From NCBI RefSeq assembly GCF_000377565.1, contig NZ_KB898356.1:124001-188000 (forward strand): 64,000 nt of DNA, in the 5' to 3' direction. Shown piece by piece: positions 26,358 through 34,878 of the stretch; position 1 is the first letter of the stretch; the number at the start of each line of letters is the position of its first letter. The notes below the pieces were generated by a model. The model worked only from the letters and a program-made list of their open reading frames with translations, was not told where the DNA came from and searched no databases. A program made the position numbers and the translations under genes. This DNA is from Rhizobium sp. 2MFCol3.1 (lineage in GTDB: Bacteria; Pseudomonadota; Alphaproteobacteria; Rhizobiales; Rhizobiaceae).

Positions 26358-27332
26358 TTAGGAGCTGCGGCGACGGCGCAGCTGATCGAAGTAGACGATC
26401 ACGATGATCAGCAGGCCGGTGATGATGCGCTGCCAGAACGAGTTGACGTTGAGCAGGTTCGCGCCGTTGTTGATCGTCGCCAGGATAAAGGCGCCGATCA
26501 GCGGACCATGCACGGAGCCGACCGCGCCGAACAGCGAGGTGCCGCCGATGACCGACGAGGCGATTGCCTGCAGTTCCCAACCGTCCGCCTGCGTGGCGTT
26601 GCCGATGGCGATACGCGATGCGAGCAACACGCCGACAAAGGCTGCGAAGGTCGCCGACAGGATGTAGGCCATGTAAATGATGGCATTGACCCGGACACCC
26701 GAGAGGCGCGCTGCCTCGCGATTGGAGCCGACCGCGAAGAGATAGCGGCCCCAGCGGCTGAGATGCAGGAAGATGTACGAGGGGATCGCGACCAGCACGA
26801 CCATCCAGAACAGGCTCGGGACGCCGAGGAAGTCGGCGCGGGCGAAGTTCGTGAAGGGCTCGTTGACGATGTTGATGGTCGAGCCGTTGGTGATCAGAAG
26901 CCCGATGCCACGCAGCGACGTCAGCGTCGCCAGCGTGATGATGAAGGGCGGCAGACCCATCTTGACGATGCCGAAGCCATGAAACACCCCGATGCCGACG
27001 CCGATCAAAAGCGTGATCAGGATCGCTGCCCAGACCGGGAAGCCCGCCTGCAGCAACCATGCCAGGATAACCGTACAGAAGCCCACAATCGCGCCGACGG
27101 AAAGGTCGATGCCGGCCGTGATGATCACGAAGGTCTGGCCAAGCGCCAAGATCGCCGTCATCGCGCCCTGGCGCAGCAGGTTGGAGATATTGAGCGGCGT
27201 CCAGAAGCTGGCGGTGACGACGCCGAGCAGGATCCACAGGAAGGCCAGAAGACCGATCAGGGTCAGGCCGAACAGGATGTTGACCTTGCGGCGCGGCGGT
27301 GGCGCGGCGATCTCGGTGGGGGTTACGGTCAT
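26358..27332 (-). CDS. sugar ABC permease, RbsC family
   Basis: 324 residues with about ten membrane helices and the BPD_transp_2 signature (GLNREAARLSGV-like stretch GSNREAARLSGVRVNAI). It forms the membrane channel of the CUT2-type importer encoded by the two genes upstream. AGGGAGAGAG precedes the start, 23 bases after the ATPase gene. Confidence 0.92.
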   Translation of the reverse strand: MTVTPTEIAAPPPRRKVNILFGLTLIGLLAFLWILLGVVTASFWTPLNISNLLRQGAMTAILALGQTFVIITAGIDLSVGAIVGFCTVILAWLLQAGFPVWAAILITLLIGVGIGVFHGFGIVKMGLPPFIITLATLTSLRGIGLLITNGSTINIVNEPFTNFARADFLGVPSLFWMVVLVAIPSYIFLHLSRWGRYLFAVGSNREAARLSGVRVNAIIYMAYILSATFAAFVGVLLASRIAIGNATQADGWELQAIASSVIGGTSLFGAVGSVHGPLIGAFILATINNGANLLNVNSFWQRIITGLLIIVIVYFDQLRRRRSS

Positions 27333-27355
27333 TTTTCTCTCTCCCTCTTGTTCTT

Positions 27356-28906
27356 TTAGACGCCGATCGCTTCGCTCAGCACTTCTTCATGCGTGGCGGC
27401 GTGGAAGTCGTGGCTGGCCACGAGCTGGCCGCTGCGGAACACATGCAGCCGGTCCGCCAGTTCGTAGACCTCGGGCAGGTAGGAGGAGATCAGAATGATC
27501 CCCGCGCCCTGCTTCAGAAGCTTGGCGAACAGACGGTAGATTTCAGCCTTGGTGCCGACATCGACGCCGACGGTCGGTTCGTCGAAGATGAAGAGCCGCG
27601 CCCCATGGCTCAGCCACTTGCCGATGACGACCTTCTGCTGGTTGCCACCAGACATCGCCGACACCAGCACCCGCCGGCTGGGCGTCTTGATCGCGAGGTC
27701 GCGGATCTGCTGGTCGGCGTTCTGCGTCTCCTCGCTGTGGCTGATGACGGGGCCCTTGCTCAGCCGCTTGAAGACCGGCAGGTTGATGTTGAGGCCGATC
27801 GGCAGGTTGAGGCAAAGGCCCTGGTCGCGGCGACTTTCCGGCGCCAGCGCGATACCGAGCTCCATCGCTGTGCGCTCGTCCTTGATGTTGACCTTCTTGC
27901 CCATCCAGTGGATTTCGCCGGCCGTGGTCTTCTCGCGGCCGTATAGCCCGAGCGCGAACTCGCTGCGCCCGGCGCCGATCAAGCCGTAGAGGCCGACGAT
28001 CTGTCCCGCTTTCACCGAAAGCGACACGTTCTCGAAGCCCGGTCCGGACAAGCCGCGCACATCGACGATGGTCTCACCGATCGCAATCTCTTCCTTGTGA
28101 TAGATCTGCTCGATCGAACGGTTGATCATCAGCGCGATCAGCTCGTTCTCGTTGGTCTCGCCGATAATGCGCGTTCCGACATGGGTGCCGTCGCGCAGAA
28201 CCGAGACGCGGTCCGCCAGCTCGAAGACTTCTTCCATGCGGTGGCTGATGTAGACGATCGTGACACCTTCGCTCTGCAGGCGTCGGATGAGCTTGAAGAG
28301 CTGCGCCGATTCCTGGCGCGTCAGATAAGCGGTCGGCTCGTCGAAGATCAGGAACTGCGTGCCGCGCATGGCCGCGCGCGCGGTCGCAACCAGCTGCTGC
28401 TGGCCGATCGTGAGATCGCTAAGCGGAACGCCGGCCGGCAGGCCGAAGCCGAGATCGTTGAGAACGGCCTGCGCCATCTTCTCCATCTCGCGCTTGCGCA
28501 TTAGGCCGAATTGGTTGACCTCGTCGCCGAGGAAAAGATTGGCCGCCACGCTGAGATGCGGACACAGAACCACTTCCTGGTGCACTGCGTTGATGCCGCG
28601 CGCGATCGCCTCGTTGGGCGTCGCCAGCGCGACCGGGTGTCCGCACCAGTGGATTTCGCCGGCCGTGCGGGTGATGACGCCGGTCAGAAGCTTGATCAGC
28701 GTCGACTTGCCGGCGCCGTTTTCGCCGACGATCGCGTGGATCTCTCCGGCAAGAAAGGTGACAGTTGCCGGCTTCAGCGCCTGCACATATCCGTAATTCT
28801 TCTGCAATCCCTTGAGTTCGAGGATCGGGGCACCCGCGGGTACGCGGTTCGCCTCCTTCAGCTTGGCGCTGTCATCGTGGCGATGACTGACCTCTTCCAG
28901 GCTCAT
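27356..28906 (-). CDS. sugar ABC ATPase, CUT2/RbsA family
   Basis: 516 residues with two nucleotide-binding domains. The first is complete: GENGAGKSTL, LTIGQQQLVATARA (an atypical signature), and LIFDEPTAYLT. The second has a degenerate Walker A (GLIGAGRSEF) but keeps MSGGNQQKVVIGKWL and FIFDEPTVGVDVG, the usual RbsA asymmetry. The start at 28906 follows GAGGAGGAGACG. Upstream in-frame ATGs lack ribosome sites. Second gene of the importer operon. Confidence 0.92.
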   Translation of the reverse strand: MSLEEVSHRHDDSAKLKEANRVPAGAPILELKGLQKNYGYVQALKPATVTFLAGEIHAIVGENGAGKSTLIKLLTGVITRTAGEIHWCGHPVALATPNEAIARGINAVHQEVVLCPHLSVAANLFLGDEVNQFGLMRKREMEKMAQAVLNDLGFGLPAGVPLSDLTIGQQQLVATARAAMRGTQFLIFDEPTAYLTRQESAQLFKLIRRLQSEGVTIVYISHRMEEVFELADRVSVLRDGTHVGTRIIGETNENELIALMINRSIEQIYHKEEIAIGETIVDVRGLSGPGFENVSLSVKAGQIVGLYGLIGAGRSEFALGLYGREKTTAGEIHWMGKKVNIKDERTAMELGIALAPESRRDQGLCLNLPIGLNINLPVFKRLSKGPVISHSEETQNADQQIRDLAIKTPSRRVLVSAMSGGNQQKVVIGKWLSHGARLFIFDEPTVGVDVGTKAEIYRLFAKLLKQGAGIILISSYLPEVYELADRLHVFRSGQLVASHDFHAATHEEVLSEAIGV

Positions 28907-28986
28907 TTGCGTCTCCTCCTCGCGAATTACCATGTCGTCCTTCGCCGTCCGCTCCCCTTGAGGAGTTCGGCCGAAGGGAAGAAGGG

Positions 28987-29010
28987 CCGTGCGGGATCGC
29001 TCCCGCACGG
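28987..29010 (-). promoter_or_regulatory. intercistronic hairpin after the sugar-binding-protein gene
   Basis: A perfect 10-bp stem (CCGTGCGGGA/TCCCGCACGG) with a 4-base loop stands 15 bases after the binding-protein stop codon. No U-tract follows, so it should stabilise the upstream mRNA rather than end transcription. Confidence 0.65.
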
Positions 29011-29024
29011 CGCTCGTCAGGTCG

Positions 29025-30011
29025 TTACTTGATCTTCGGGTTCAAGAGAGCGTCGATCTTCGGGTCGCTCATGTTGGCCTTGGTTACGAGGTTGGCGCCG
29101 GTATCGACGTTCTCCTCGACCTTTTCGCCCTTGGATACAGCAAGCGCGGTCTTCACGCCGTCATAGCCCATGCGATAGGGATCCTGCACCACGAGGCCGG
29201 CAAGCGAGCCGTCCTTCAGGAAGCCGACCGTCTTGTCGTCGCTGTCAAACGCGATGACCTTGATCTTGTCGCCGAGCTTGTTTTCGGCGATCGCCTGGCC
29301 GACGCCCTGGCCGAGGATGAGGTTCGAAGCGAACACACCCACGAGGTTCGGGTTGGCGGTGATCAGGTCGGTCATCATGTTGAGGCCGGTCGTTGCCTGG
29401 CCGTCACCATACTTGTCGGCGATAAGCTTCAGGCCCGGATGCTTCGTCTTCAGCTGATCGAGGAAGCCTTCGCGGCGCTGCTCGAGCGAGCCGACGCCGG
29501 GCAGGTTGGTCAAGATGACGACTTCGCCTTCTTCCTTGCCGGTCATTTCCTTGATCGCCGCGGCCAGGCCGTCGGCTGCGATGCGGCCGCCCTGAACGTT
29601 ATCGGTGGTGAGGAACGACTTGAAGGCCTTCGAATCCGCGCCGGAGTCGATACCGATGATCGGAACGGACTTGGCGGCTTCATCGATCGGCTTGCCCAGC
29701 GCCTTGAATTCGGTCGGCGAGATGACGATCGCGGCCGGCTTGCCGGCAACGGCGTTCTCAAGAATGCTGATCTGGCCGTTCACGTCGGACTCGGCCTGTG
29801 CGCCAAGCTCCGGCACCTTGACGCCGAGATCCTGGCCTGCCTTGCGGGCACCGGCCAGCACGATCTGCCAGTAGAAGGACGTGGTGTCCTTGACGATAAT
29901 CGGAATGGTCACGTCTGCCGCAAAGGACGGCATCGGCACGGCTGTCGCCATGACGGCGGCGCCCGCGAGAGCGGTAAAGGTGCGACGCGAAAGAATGGAC
30001 TTCATGCGCAT
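29025..30011 (-). CDS. periplasmic sugar-binding protein, RbsB family (likely L-fucose-type)
   Basis: 328 residues. The N-terminus is a signal peptide (MRMKSILSRRTFTALAGAAVMATAVPMPSFAA) with two adjacent Arg in SRRTF that could make it a Tat substrate; the rest is a Peripla_BP_4 fold (VTIPIIVKDTTSFYWQIVLAGARKAGQDLGV). The ATG at 30011 has GGAGGAG nine bases upstream. An upstream ATG at 30092 falls inside the operator-like motif and is not used. First gene of the importer operon. The fucose assignment rests on neighbouring fucU and dehydrogenase genes. Confidence 0.88.
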   Translation of the reverse strand: MRMKSILSRRTFTALAGAAVMATAVPMPSFAADVTIPIIVKDTTSFYWQIVLAGARKAGQDLGVKVPELGAQAESDVNGQISILENAVAGKPAAIVISPTEFKALGKPIDEAAKSVPIIGIDSGADSKAFKSFLTTDNVQGGRIAADGLAAAIKEMTGKEEGEVVILTNLPGVGSLEQRREGFLDQLKTKHPGLKLIADKYGDGQATTGLNMMTDLITANPNLVGVFASNLILGQGVGQAIAENKLGDKIKVIAFDSDDKTVGFLKDGSLAGLVVQDPYRMGYDGVKTALAVSKGEKVEENVDTGANLVTKANMSDPKIDALLNPKIK

Positions 30012-30361
30012 GTTGGTTCTCCTCCAAGTGCGTTCTTCCTCCAGGAAATCTCTCGCGAACGCGAACGAGAGACTTTTATCGATAAAAAACATTTACGAGG
30101 TCGAAGCTAGCCGAGGCCTGCCTTGTTTGCAAGACGGCGCCGGGTAAGCCCTTTGGCTCCTTCCGGACCGGTCCTGCACTCGCTTATCGATCGAGCCGCC
30201 GGCACCTAGGCGCCGGCAACTCCCCATTCCCAGTCTCGTTGCCTTTTCCTCTAAGGCCAGACGTCCCTCCAAGACATCCGGCCGAAAAGGTATCGAGTTC
30301 GATTTATGAAACATAGGTTCCGCGTGAATGTCAATACGGAACGTTTATTCCGTTTCTATCC
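30012..30361 (-). promoter_or_regulatory. 350-base promoter and leader of the sugar importer operon
   Basis: On the minus strand a palindrome ACGGAA-TAAACG-TTCCGT (30336-30353) is followed at once by TTGACA, a 17-base spacer and TTTCAT, a good sigma-70-like promoter. A GCCGGC/GCCGGC stem lies at 30198-30217. The shared operator motif (30074-30094) comes last, about 60 bases before the start codon. Confidence 0.55.
30074..30094 (-). promoter_or_regulatory. shared operator motif, copy A (sugar importer operon)
   Basis: On the plus strand it starts TTTTATCGATAAAA, a perfect 14-bp palindrome, and ends AACATTT. It matches copy B at 33431-33451 at 18 of 21 positions. Both copies lie just ahead of minus-strand operons of the same regulon, making a GntR binding site likely. 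Confidence 0.65.
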
Positions 30362-30808
30362 TTACCCCCAGAATACCTCTTCCGGCAGCACGACGCCTTT
30401 CTTCAGGATGATGTTGCCATAGAGCCGAAACTCGGTGGTCGCGACGATATAGGCTGCCTTGCGAGACCGCTCGTAGAAGGCAAAACGCTCAAGCGTCGAA
30501 ATGCCGAAATCGCCTGCGCGCTTGGACACAATGGTCTGAAATTCTTTGCAAACTTCGGGCACGGCGGTCGGATCGCCCACCACTTCCATGACCCAGGCCG
30601 ATTCCGGCACAAACGTATCGAGCGGCATATGCGTCAGGATCGCTTCCGCCATGGTCGTGGCACTGACGCCATCGGCACGGATCATTTCCGGGCCCATGGA
30701 AAAAGACGGGAAGTTGGCGTCGGCGATGACGATCTCGTCCCCATGGCCCATGCGCGCGATGGCGCACAACAGGTCGGGGCTGAGGACGGGATGAATTCCT
30801 TTAAGCAT
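30362..30808 (-). CDS. fucU: L-fucose mutarotase, RbsD/FucU family
   Basis: 148 residues. FucU-type proteins interconvert the alpha and beta anomers of fucose so the dehydrogenase or isomerase gets its preferred form. Family features are MLKGIHPVLSPDLLCAIARMGHGDEIVIADANFP (general acid/base region), the E-V-V-G-D stretch in the middle and RAAYIVATTEFRLYGNIILKKG-like C-terminus. It starts 11 bases after the aldo/keto reductase gene and is the last gene of the catabolic operon. Confidence 0.88.
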   Translation of the reverse strand: MLKGIHPVLSPDLLCAIARMGHGDEIVIADANFPSFSMGPEMIRADGVSATTMAEAILTHMPLDTFVPESAWVMEVVGDPTAVPEVCKEFQTIVSKRAGDFGISTLERFAFYERSRKAAYIVATTEFRLYGNIILKKGVVLPEEVFWG

Positions 30809-30819
30809 TCTGTTTTTCC

Positions 30820-31839
30820 TTAAACGCGAACAGCATCGTCGCCGAGTGGCGGCGCAACGAGGGTGAAGCTATCGAATTCCGGATAGATCGTCTCCGGCAA
30901 AATCGGTGAGAACAGGTCCATGTTGCGCGTCACGCTGGATGCCTTGCCGGTGCCGATCAGCACCGACGAGACGAGCGGGTCGCGCAGCGCGAACTGCAGC
31001 GCCGGCGCGGCGAGCGCGACACCATTCTTGGCTGCGACCGCTTCCATGCCGCGCACCTTGGCGAGCACCTCTTCGGTCGCCGGCATATAGTCGAAATTCG
31101 ACCCCGCCACCGCACCGGTCGCGAGAATACCGGAGTTGAAGACGCCGCCGACCACAAGCGACGTCCCCTTCTTGCGGCAGAGCGGTAGCAGTTCGGCTTC
31201 AGCCGATCGGTCGAGCAGCGTGTAGCGCCCGGCCATCAGGATACAGTCGATATCGGCATTGCGCATCACGTCGAGGCAGACGGGCACCTCGTTGACGCCA
31301 AGCCCGAAGGCCTTGATCGCGCCCGATGTCTTCAGTTCTTCCAGCGCCTTGATACCGGTATCGAGGAACTGCTTGAGATAGACGGCATTCTTCGCCGCGC
31401 CATGCGTATAGCCGCCGATATCGTGGACATAGAGGATATCGATCCGGTTCAGCCCCAGCCGTGCGTAGCTGAATTCGACCGAGCGCATGATGCCGTCATA
31501 GGAGTAGTCGTAATCGGCATCGAAGGAGAGCGGATCGACGTAGGAATAGTCGGGAACCGTCCCCGTCGGCACCGGGCGCAGCAGCCGCCCGACCTTGGTG
31601 GAGAGCACCCATTCGCTTTCCGGTTTGCCGCGCAGGAAATCGCCGACGTGGCGCTCGCCGAGCCCCAATCCATACCAGGGCGCTACGTCGAAATAGCGGA
31701 TGCCGCTATCCCATGCCGCGTCGAGCGTTTGCATTGCCTGTTCGCGCGGGCAGGCGCGGTAGAGGCCGCCAAGGGCTGCGGCGCCGAAGCTCACTTCGGT
31801 CACCTCAAGCTCGGTCCGGCCGATCCTCCTCGTCTTCAT
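30820..31839 (-). CDS. aldo/keto reductase, L-fucose/aldose 1-dehydrogenase type
   Basis: 339 residues of a TIM-barrel AKR. The catalytic tetrad can be assigned: Asp in RYFDVAPWYG, Tyr in the same motif, Lys in STKVGR, and His in YVHDIGG. The SXDPLSFDADYDYSYDG region and overall length match bacterial L-fucose dehydrogenase/D-threo-aldose dehydrogenase rather than xylose reductases. It would oxidise the sugar at C1 to the lactone. Start at 31839 follows GGAGG by four bases. Placed between the UxaA-family gene and fucU in one operon. Confidence 0.85.
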   Translation of the reverse strand: MKTRRIGRTELEVTEVSFGAAALGGLYRACPREQAMQTLDAAWDSGIRYFDVAPWYGLGLGERHVGDFLRGKPESEWVLSTKVGRLLRPVPTGTVPDYSYVDPLSFDADYDYSYDGIMRSVEFSYARLGLNRIDILYVHDIGGYTHGAAKNAVYLKQFLDTGIKALEELKTSGAIKAFGLGVNEVPVCLDVMRNADIDCILMAGRYTLLDRSAEAELLPLCRKKGTSLVVGGVFNSGILATGAVAGSNFDYMPATEEVLAKVRGMEAVAAKNGVALAAPALQFALRDPLVSSVLIGTGKASSVTRNMDLFSPILPETIYPEFDSFTLVAPPLGDDAVRV

Positions 31840-31871
31840 CATTCCTCCCTGAAGACTGTCGATGTTATTGA

Positions 31872-33374
31872 TTAAAGCGTTGCTCCGAGATGCCAAGGCA
31901 CGAATTCGTTATCGCCGTAGCCGAACTCCTCGCTCTTGGTCTTCTTGCCCGAGGCCGTATCGATGATCAGATCGAAGATCTCGCGCCCCTTGCCTGATAT
32001 CGTCGCATCGCCGCTGGCGATCGTGCCGCAGTCGATGTCCATGTCCTCTTCCATCGAGGCATAGAGCGCCGAATTGCTGGAGAGCTTGATCGATGGTGCC
32101 GGGCGACAGCCGAAGCAACTGCCGCGGCCGGTGGTAAACGCGATCATGTTGGCTCCACCCGCGACCTGGCCGGTGGCCGAGACGGGATCGTAGCCGGGCG
32201 TGTCCATGAAGACGAGGCCGGGCGCGGTCACCCGTTCGGCATAGCCATAAACCGCCGTCAGCGGCGAACGCCCGCCCTTGGCGACAGCGCCGAGCGACTT
32301 TTCCAGGATGGTGGTCAGCCCGCCGCGCTTGTTGCCGGGCGAGGGGTTGTTGTCGAGCGAGGCGCCGTGCATCGCCACATATTTCTCCCACCAGACGATC
32401 TTCTCGTCGAGCTTGCGGGCGACCTCTTCGCTGACCGCGCGGCTGCGAAGCAAATGCTCGGCGCCATAGATCTCGGAGGTCTCCGACAGGATCGCCGTGC
32501 CGCCGGCAGCAGCCAGAAGATCGGCCGCGACACCAAGCGCCGGATTGGCGGTGATGCCCGAGAAGCCGTCGGAACCGCCGCACTGCATGCCGATGATGAT
32601 ATCGCTGATCGGCAGCGGCACGCGCCGCTCGCGCCCGACATCGTCGGCGATTTCCTTCAGCATGCCCATGGCACGTTCGACGGCGCGACGCGATCCGCCG
32701 GCATCCTGAATGTTGAAATGACGCTTGGAATTGCCGGCCCCGCTCTGGCCGTAGAGCGTCAGCTGGTTGACCTCGCAACCGAGCCCGATCATCAGCACGC
32801 CGCCGAAATTCACATGCCTCGTATAGCCGGCAAGTGTCCGGTGCAGAACGGCCATGCCGTCGCCCGTCGAGCTCATGCCGCAGCCCTGGTCATGCACGAT
32901 CGGCACGAAACCGTCGATGCCCTCGTAATGCGGCAGGATGGTGCGGTTGGCCTGGTCGGCGATGGCGCGACAGACCGTGGTGGAACAGTTCACGCTGGCG
33001 ATGATGCCGATATAGTTGCGTGTCGCCGAGCGCCCGTCGGCGCGCTTGTAGCCCATGAAGGTGCGCGCGCGGTCGGCCGGACTCGCTTCTTCCGGCGCCG
33101 AATTGGCGGTGGCGGCCAGGCGGTCGTTTTCGAAATGCAGGTTCTGGCTATGGATGTGCTGGCCGGCCTTGACGTCTGATGTCGTGCGCCCGATCGCCTG
33201 CCCGTACTTCACCACCGGCTGACCGAGCGCGATGTCTGTCAGCGCGATCTTGTGGCCGGGGTCGATCTTCTCCAGTGTCGTTATCCCTGCCACCGTCTCG
33301 CCGGCGGCGATCGGGGCCGTGGCCACCGCGACATTGTCGCCTGATGACAGGATGATCCAAGGCTCTTTCTTCAA
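31872..33374 (-). CDS. UxaA/altronate dehydratase-family protein
   Basis: 500 residues: an N-terminal SAF domain (KEPWIILSSGDNVAVATAPI) and a C-terminal dehydratase domain with conserved Cys in HDQGCGMSS, GLGCEVNQ, MQCGGSDGFSG and GRGSCFGCRPAP. Such enzymes dehydrate sugar acids (altronate, galactarate) or act later in deoxy-sugar breakdown. The TTG at 33374 is taken as the start because GGGAG stands seven bases upstream and the protein then has the family length. Upstream in-frame ATGs, including 33449, fall in the operator region. First gene of the catabolic operon. Confidence 0.83.
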   Translation of the reverse strand: MKKEPWIILSSGDNVAVATAPIAAGETVAGITTLEKIDPGHKIALTDIALGQPVVKYGQAIGRTTSDVKAGQHIHSQNLHFENDRLAATANSAPEEASPADRARTFMGYKRADGRSATRNYIGIIASVNCSTTVCRAIADQANRTILPHYEGIDGFVPIVHDQGCGMSSTGDGMAVLHRTLAGYTRHVNFGGVLMIGLGCEVNQLTLYGQSGAGNSKRHFNIQDAGGSRRAVERAMGMLKEIADDVGRERRVPLPISDIIIGMQCGGSDGFSGITANPALGVAADLLAAAGGTAILSETSEIYGAEHLLRSRAVSEEVARKLDEKIVWWEKYVAMHGASLDNNPSPGNKRGGLTTILEKSLGAVAKGGRSPLTAVYGYAERVTAPGLVFMDTPGYDPVSATGQVAGGANMIAFTTGRGSCFGCRPAPSIKLSSNSALYASMEEDMDIDCGTIASGDATISGKGREIFDLIIDTASGKKTKSEEFGYGDNEFVPWHLGATL

Positions 33375-33430
33375 CGATCTTCTCCCTAGGGAAACACTCG
33401 CTGCATCGGCGAATGCGCATTGCTTTTGTT

Positions 33431-33451
33431 TTTTATCTACAATAAACATTT
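33431..33451 (-). promoter_or_regulatory. shared operator motif, copy B (UxaA operon)
   Basis: Plus-strand sequence begins TTTTATCTACAATAAA and ends ACATTT, with TTTAT/ATAAA arms. It matches copy A before the importer operon at 18 of 21 positions. It also lies 163 bases before the divergent GntR gene, so the regulator may control itself here. Confidence 0.65.
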
Positions 33452-33613
33452 TCAAGTCAACGGGATTATTGATCCTGTGGACGAGGGAGGCAAACAGCCG
33501 CGGACGATCCAAAATAAGATAAGGATCGCCGAGAGATAAGCTCCTGCCACGCGCCGGCGCCCGCCATTCGCGGGCTTTCGCCGTGTGCCGCAGGGCAACA
33601 AGGCGGGGTGTGC

Positions 33614-34525
33614 ATGGCGCGGCAAAACACGGTCTTCAAGGAAGCGTATAATCGCTATGTCGCGGCCCTGCGCGCCGACGAGACCCTGCCGTCCGAGCCC
33701 GATATTGCCGCCAAGCTCGGCATCAGCCGCAGCACCGCCCGCGCCATCCTGACCCGGCTCGATGAGGAAGGCATCATCAGCTGGAACAAGCGCCAGAAGG
33801 TGGTGTTGCGCACGCCGACTGAGGCCGATCTCTTTCCCTCGGAAGAAACCGATTCCCTGCACAACATCATCGAGCGCAGCTTCATGCAGCGCATCCTGTC
33901 GGACGATGCAGCCCCCGGCACGCAGATCAACGAGCTGGAACTCGCCCGCGACATCGGCACCGGCACGACCAGCGTACGCGAGTTCCTGATCCGCTTCTCG
34001 CGTTTCGGGCTGATCGAGAAGCGGCCGAACAGCCACTGGATATTGAAGGGTTTTACCCGCGAATTCGCGCTGGAGCTTGCCGAAGTGCGCGAGATGTTCG
34101 AACTCCACTCCGCCGCCGAATTCGGCCGGCTGCCTCAGGATAACGAGGCCTGGCGCGCGCTGGCGGAGATCAAGGCCGAGCACCACGCCCTGCTCGATGA
34201 TCTCGACGGTCGCTACAAGGAATTCTCAGCCCTCGACGAGCGCTTCCATTTGCTGATCCATGGTGCCGCGAAGAACCGCTTCATCGCCGATTTCTACGAC
34301 GCCATCGCCATCGTCTTCCACTATCACTACCAGTGGAACAAGGCCTTCGCCCGCCAGCGCAACGAACGCGCCATCCACGAGCATCTGGATTATATCGCAG
34401 CCCTTGAAGCAGGCGATCCCGCCGCGATCGACGCCGCCTGCAGGGTGCACCTGCGCTCCGCGCGCCAGACCTTGCTGCAGTCTTTGCCGCAGACTTCGGC
34501 CGACGGGGAAACACTCGCGAAATAG
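33614..34525 (+). CDS. GntR-family regulator with two winged-helix domains and an FCD domain
   Basis: 303 residues. A first GntR-like helix-turn-helix is at residues 25-70 (LPSEPDIAAKLGISRSTARAILTRLDEEGII). A second, typical FadR-type winged helix is at about 88-150 (GTQINELELARDIGTGTTSVREFLIRFSRFGLIEKRP). The ligand-binding FCD-type helical domain follows (LHLLIHGAAKNRF-like stretch with His residues that may bind metal). Tandem winged helices are unusual in this family. The start at 33614 follows AAGGCGGGG; a GTG two codons earlier is possible. It is divergent from the sugar-acid operon and probably represses it and the importer. Confidence 0.88.
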   Translation: MARQNTVFKEAYNRYVAALRADETLPSEPDIAAKLGISRSTARAILTRLDEEGIISWNKRQKVVLRTPTEADLFPSEETDSLHNIIERSFMQRILSDDAAPGTQINELELARDIGTGTTSVREFLIRFSRFGLIEKRPNSHWILKGFTREFALELAEVREMFELHSAAEFGRLPQDNEAWRALAEIKAEHHALLDDLDGRYKEFSALDERFHLLIHGAAKNRFIADFYDAIAIVFHYHYQWNKAFARQRNERAIHEHLDYIAALEAGDPAAIDAACRVHLRSARQTLLQSLPQTSADGETLAK

Positions 34526-34548
34526 TGCCGTGCGGCACCATGCAGGCG

Positions 34549-34572
34549 AAAAAAAGCCCGCTCAAGGCGGGC
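34549..34572 (-). terminator. intrinsic terminator on the minus strand
   Basis: GCCCGC-TTGAG... on the minus strand: a GCCCGC/GCGGGC 6-bp stem with a 5-base loop followed by seven T. It cannot serve gntR, which is on the plus strand. It implies a minus-strand transcript arriving from the right, most simply that of the 38-residue peptide. Confidence 0.75.
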
Positions 34573-34761
34573 CACGTCTCGCGAACTCAATACAATCGAT
34601 AACGCAATACCAACGAGACAGCTCAACCTACCACCCCGCGCCCCGCCTTGCACTTCGCTCATTCGGATGAGGTTCGCAGGCTGGCATCAGGCAATGGGAG
34701 CAGGCACCGCTTGCCGCGCCATTCGTCTCGGCTGATCTGAGCAAGCTCGATCGCAAGCGGC

Positions 34762-34878
34762 TTAGCGCCGGGGAAAATCATTCCATCCGGAAGCGCGCGC
34801 CTTCGCAAAAACGATCTGCGCCTCACGCCCCAGGAAGAGCAGGCCGAAGATGCCCAAGATCGTCAGGATATCCCACAT
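34762..34878 (-). CDS. possible 38-residue single-span membrane peptide
   Basis: The frame begins MWDILTILGIFGLLFLG, one hydrophobic helix, and continues with a basic tail ending FPRR. GGGGAGAG stands five bases before the ATG, a 9-bp hairpin (34902-34936) precedes it, and a strong terminator on the same strand lies 190 bases downstream, so a dedicated transcript is plausible. Function unknown; it might be a small regulatory membrane protein. Confidence 0.5.
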   Translation of the reverse strand: MWDILTILGIFGLLFLGREAQIVFAKARASGWNDFPRR

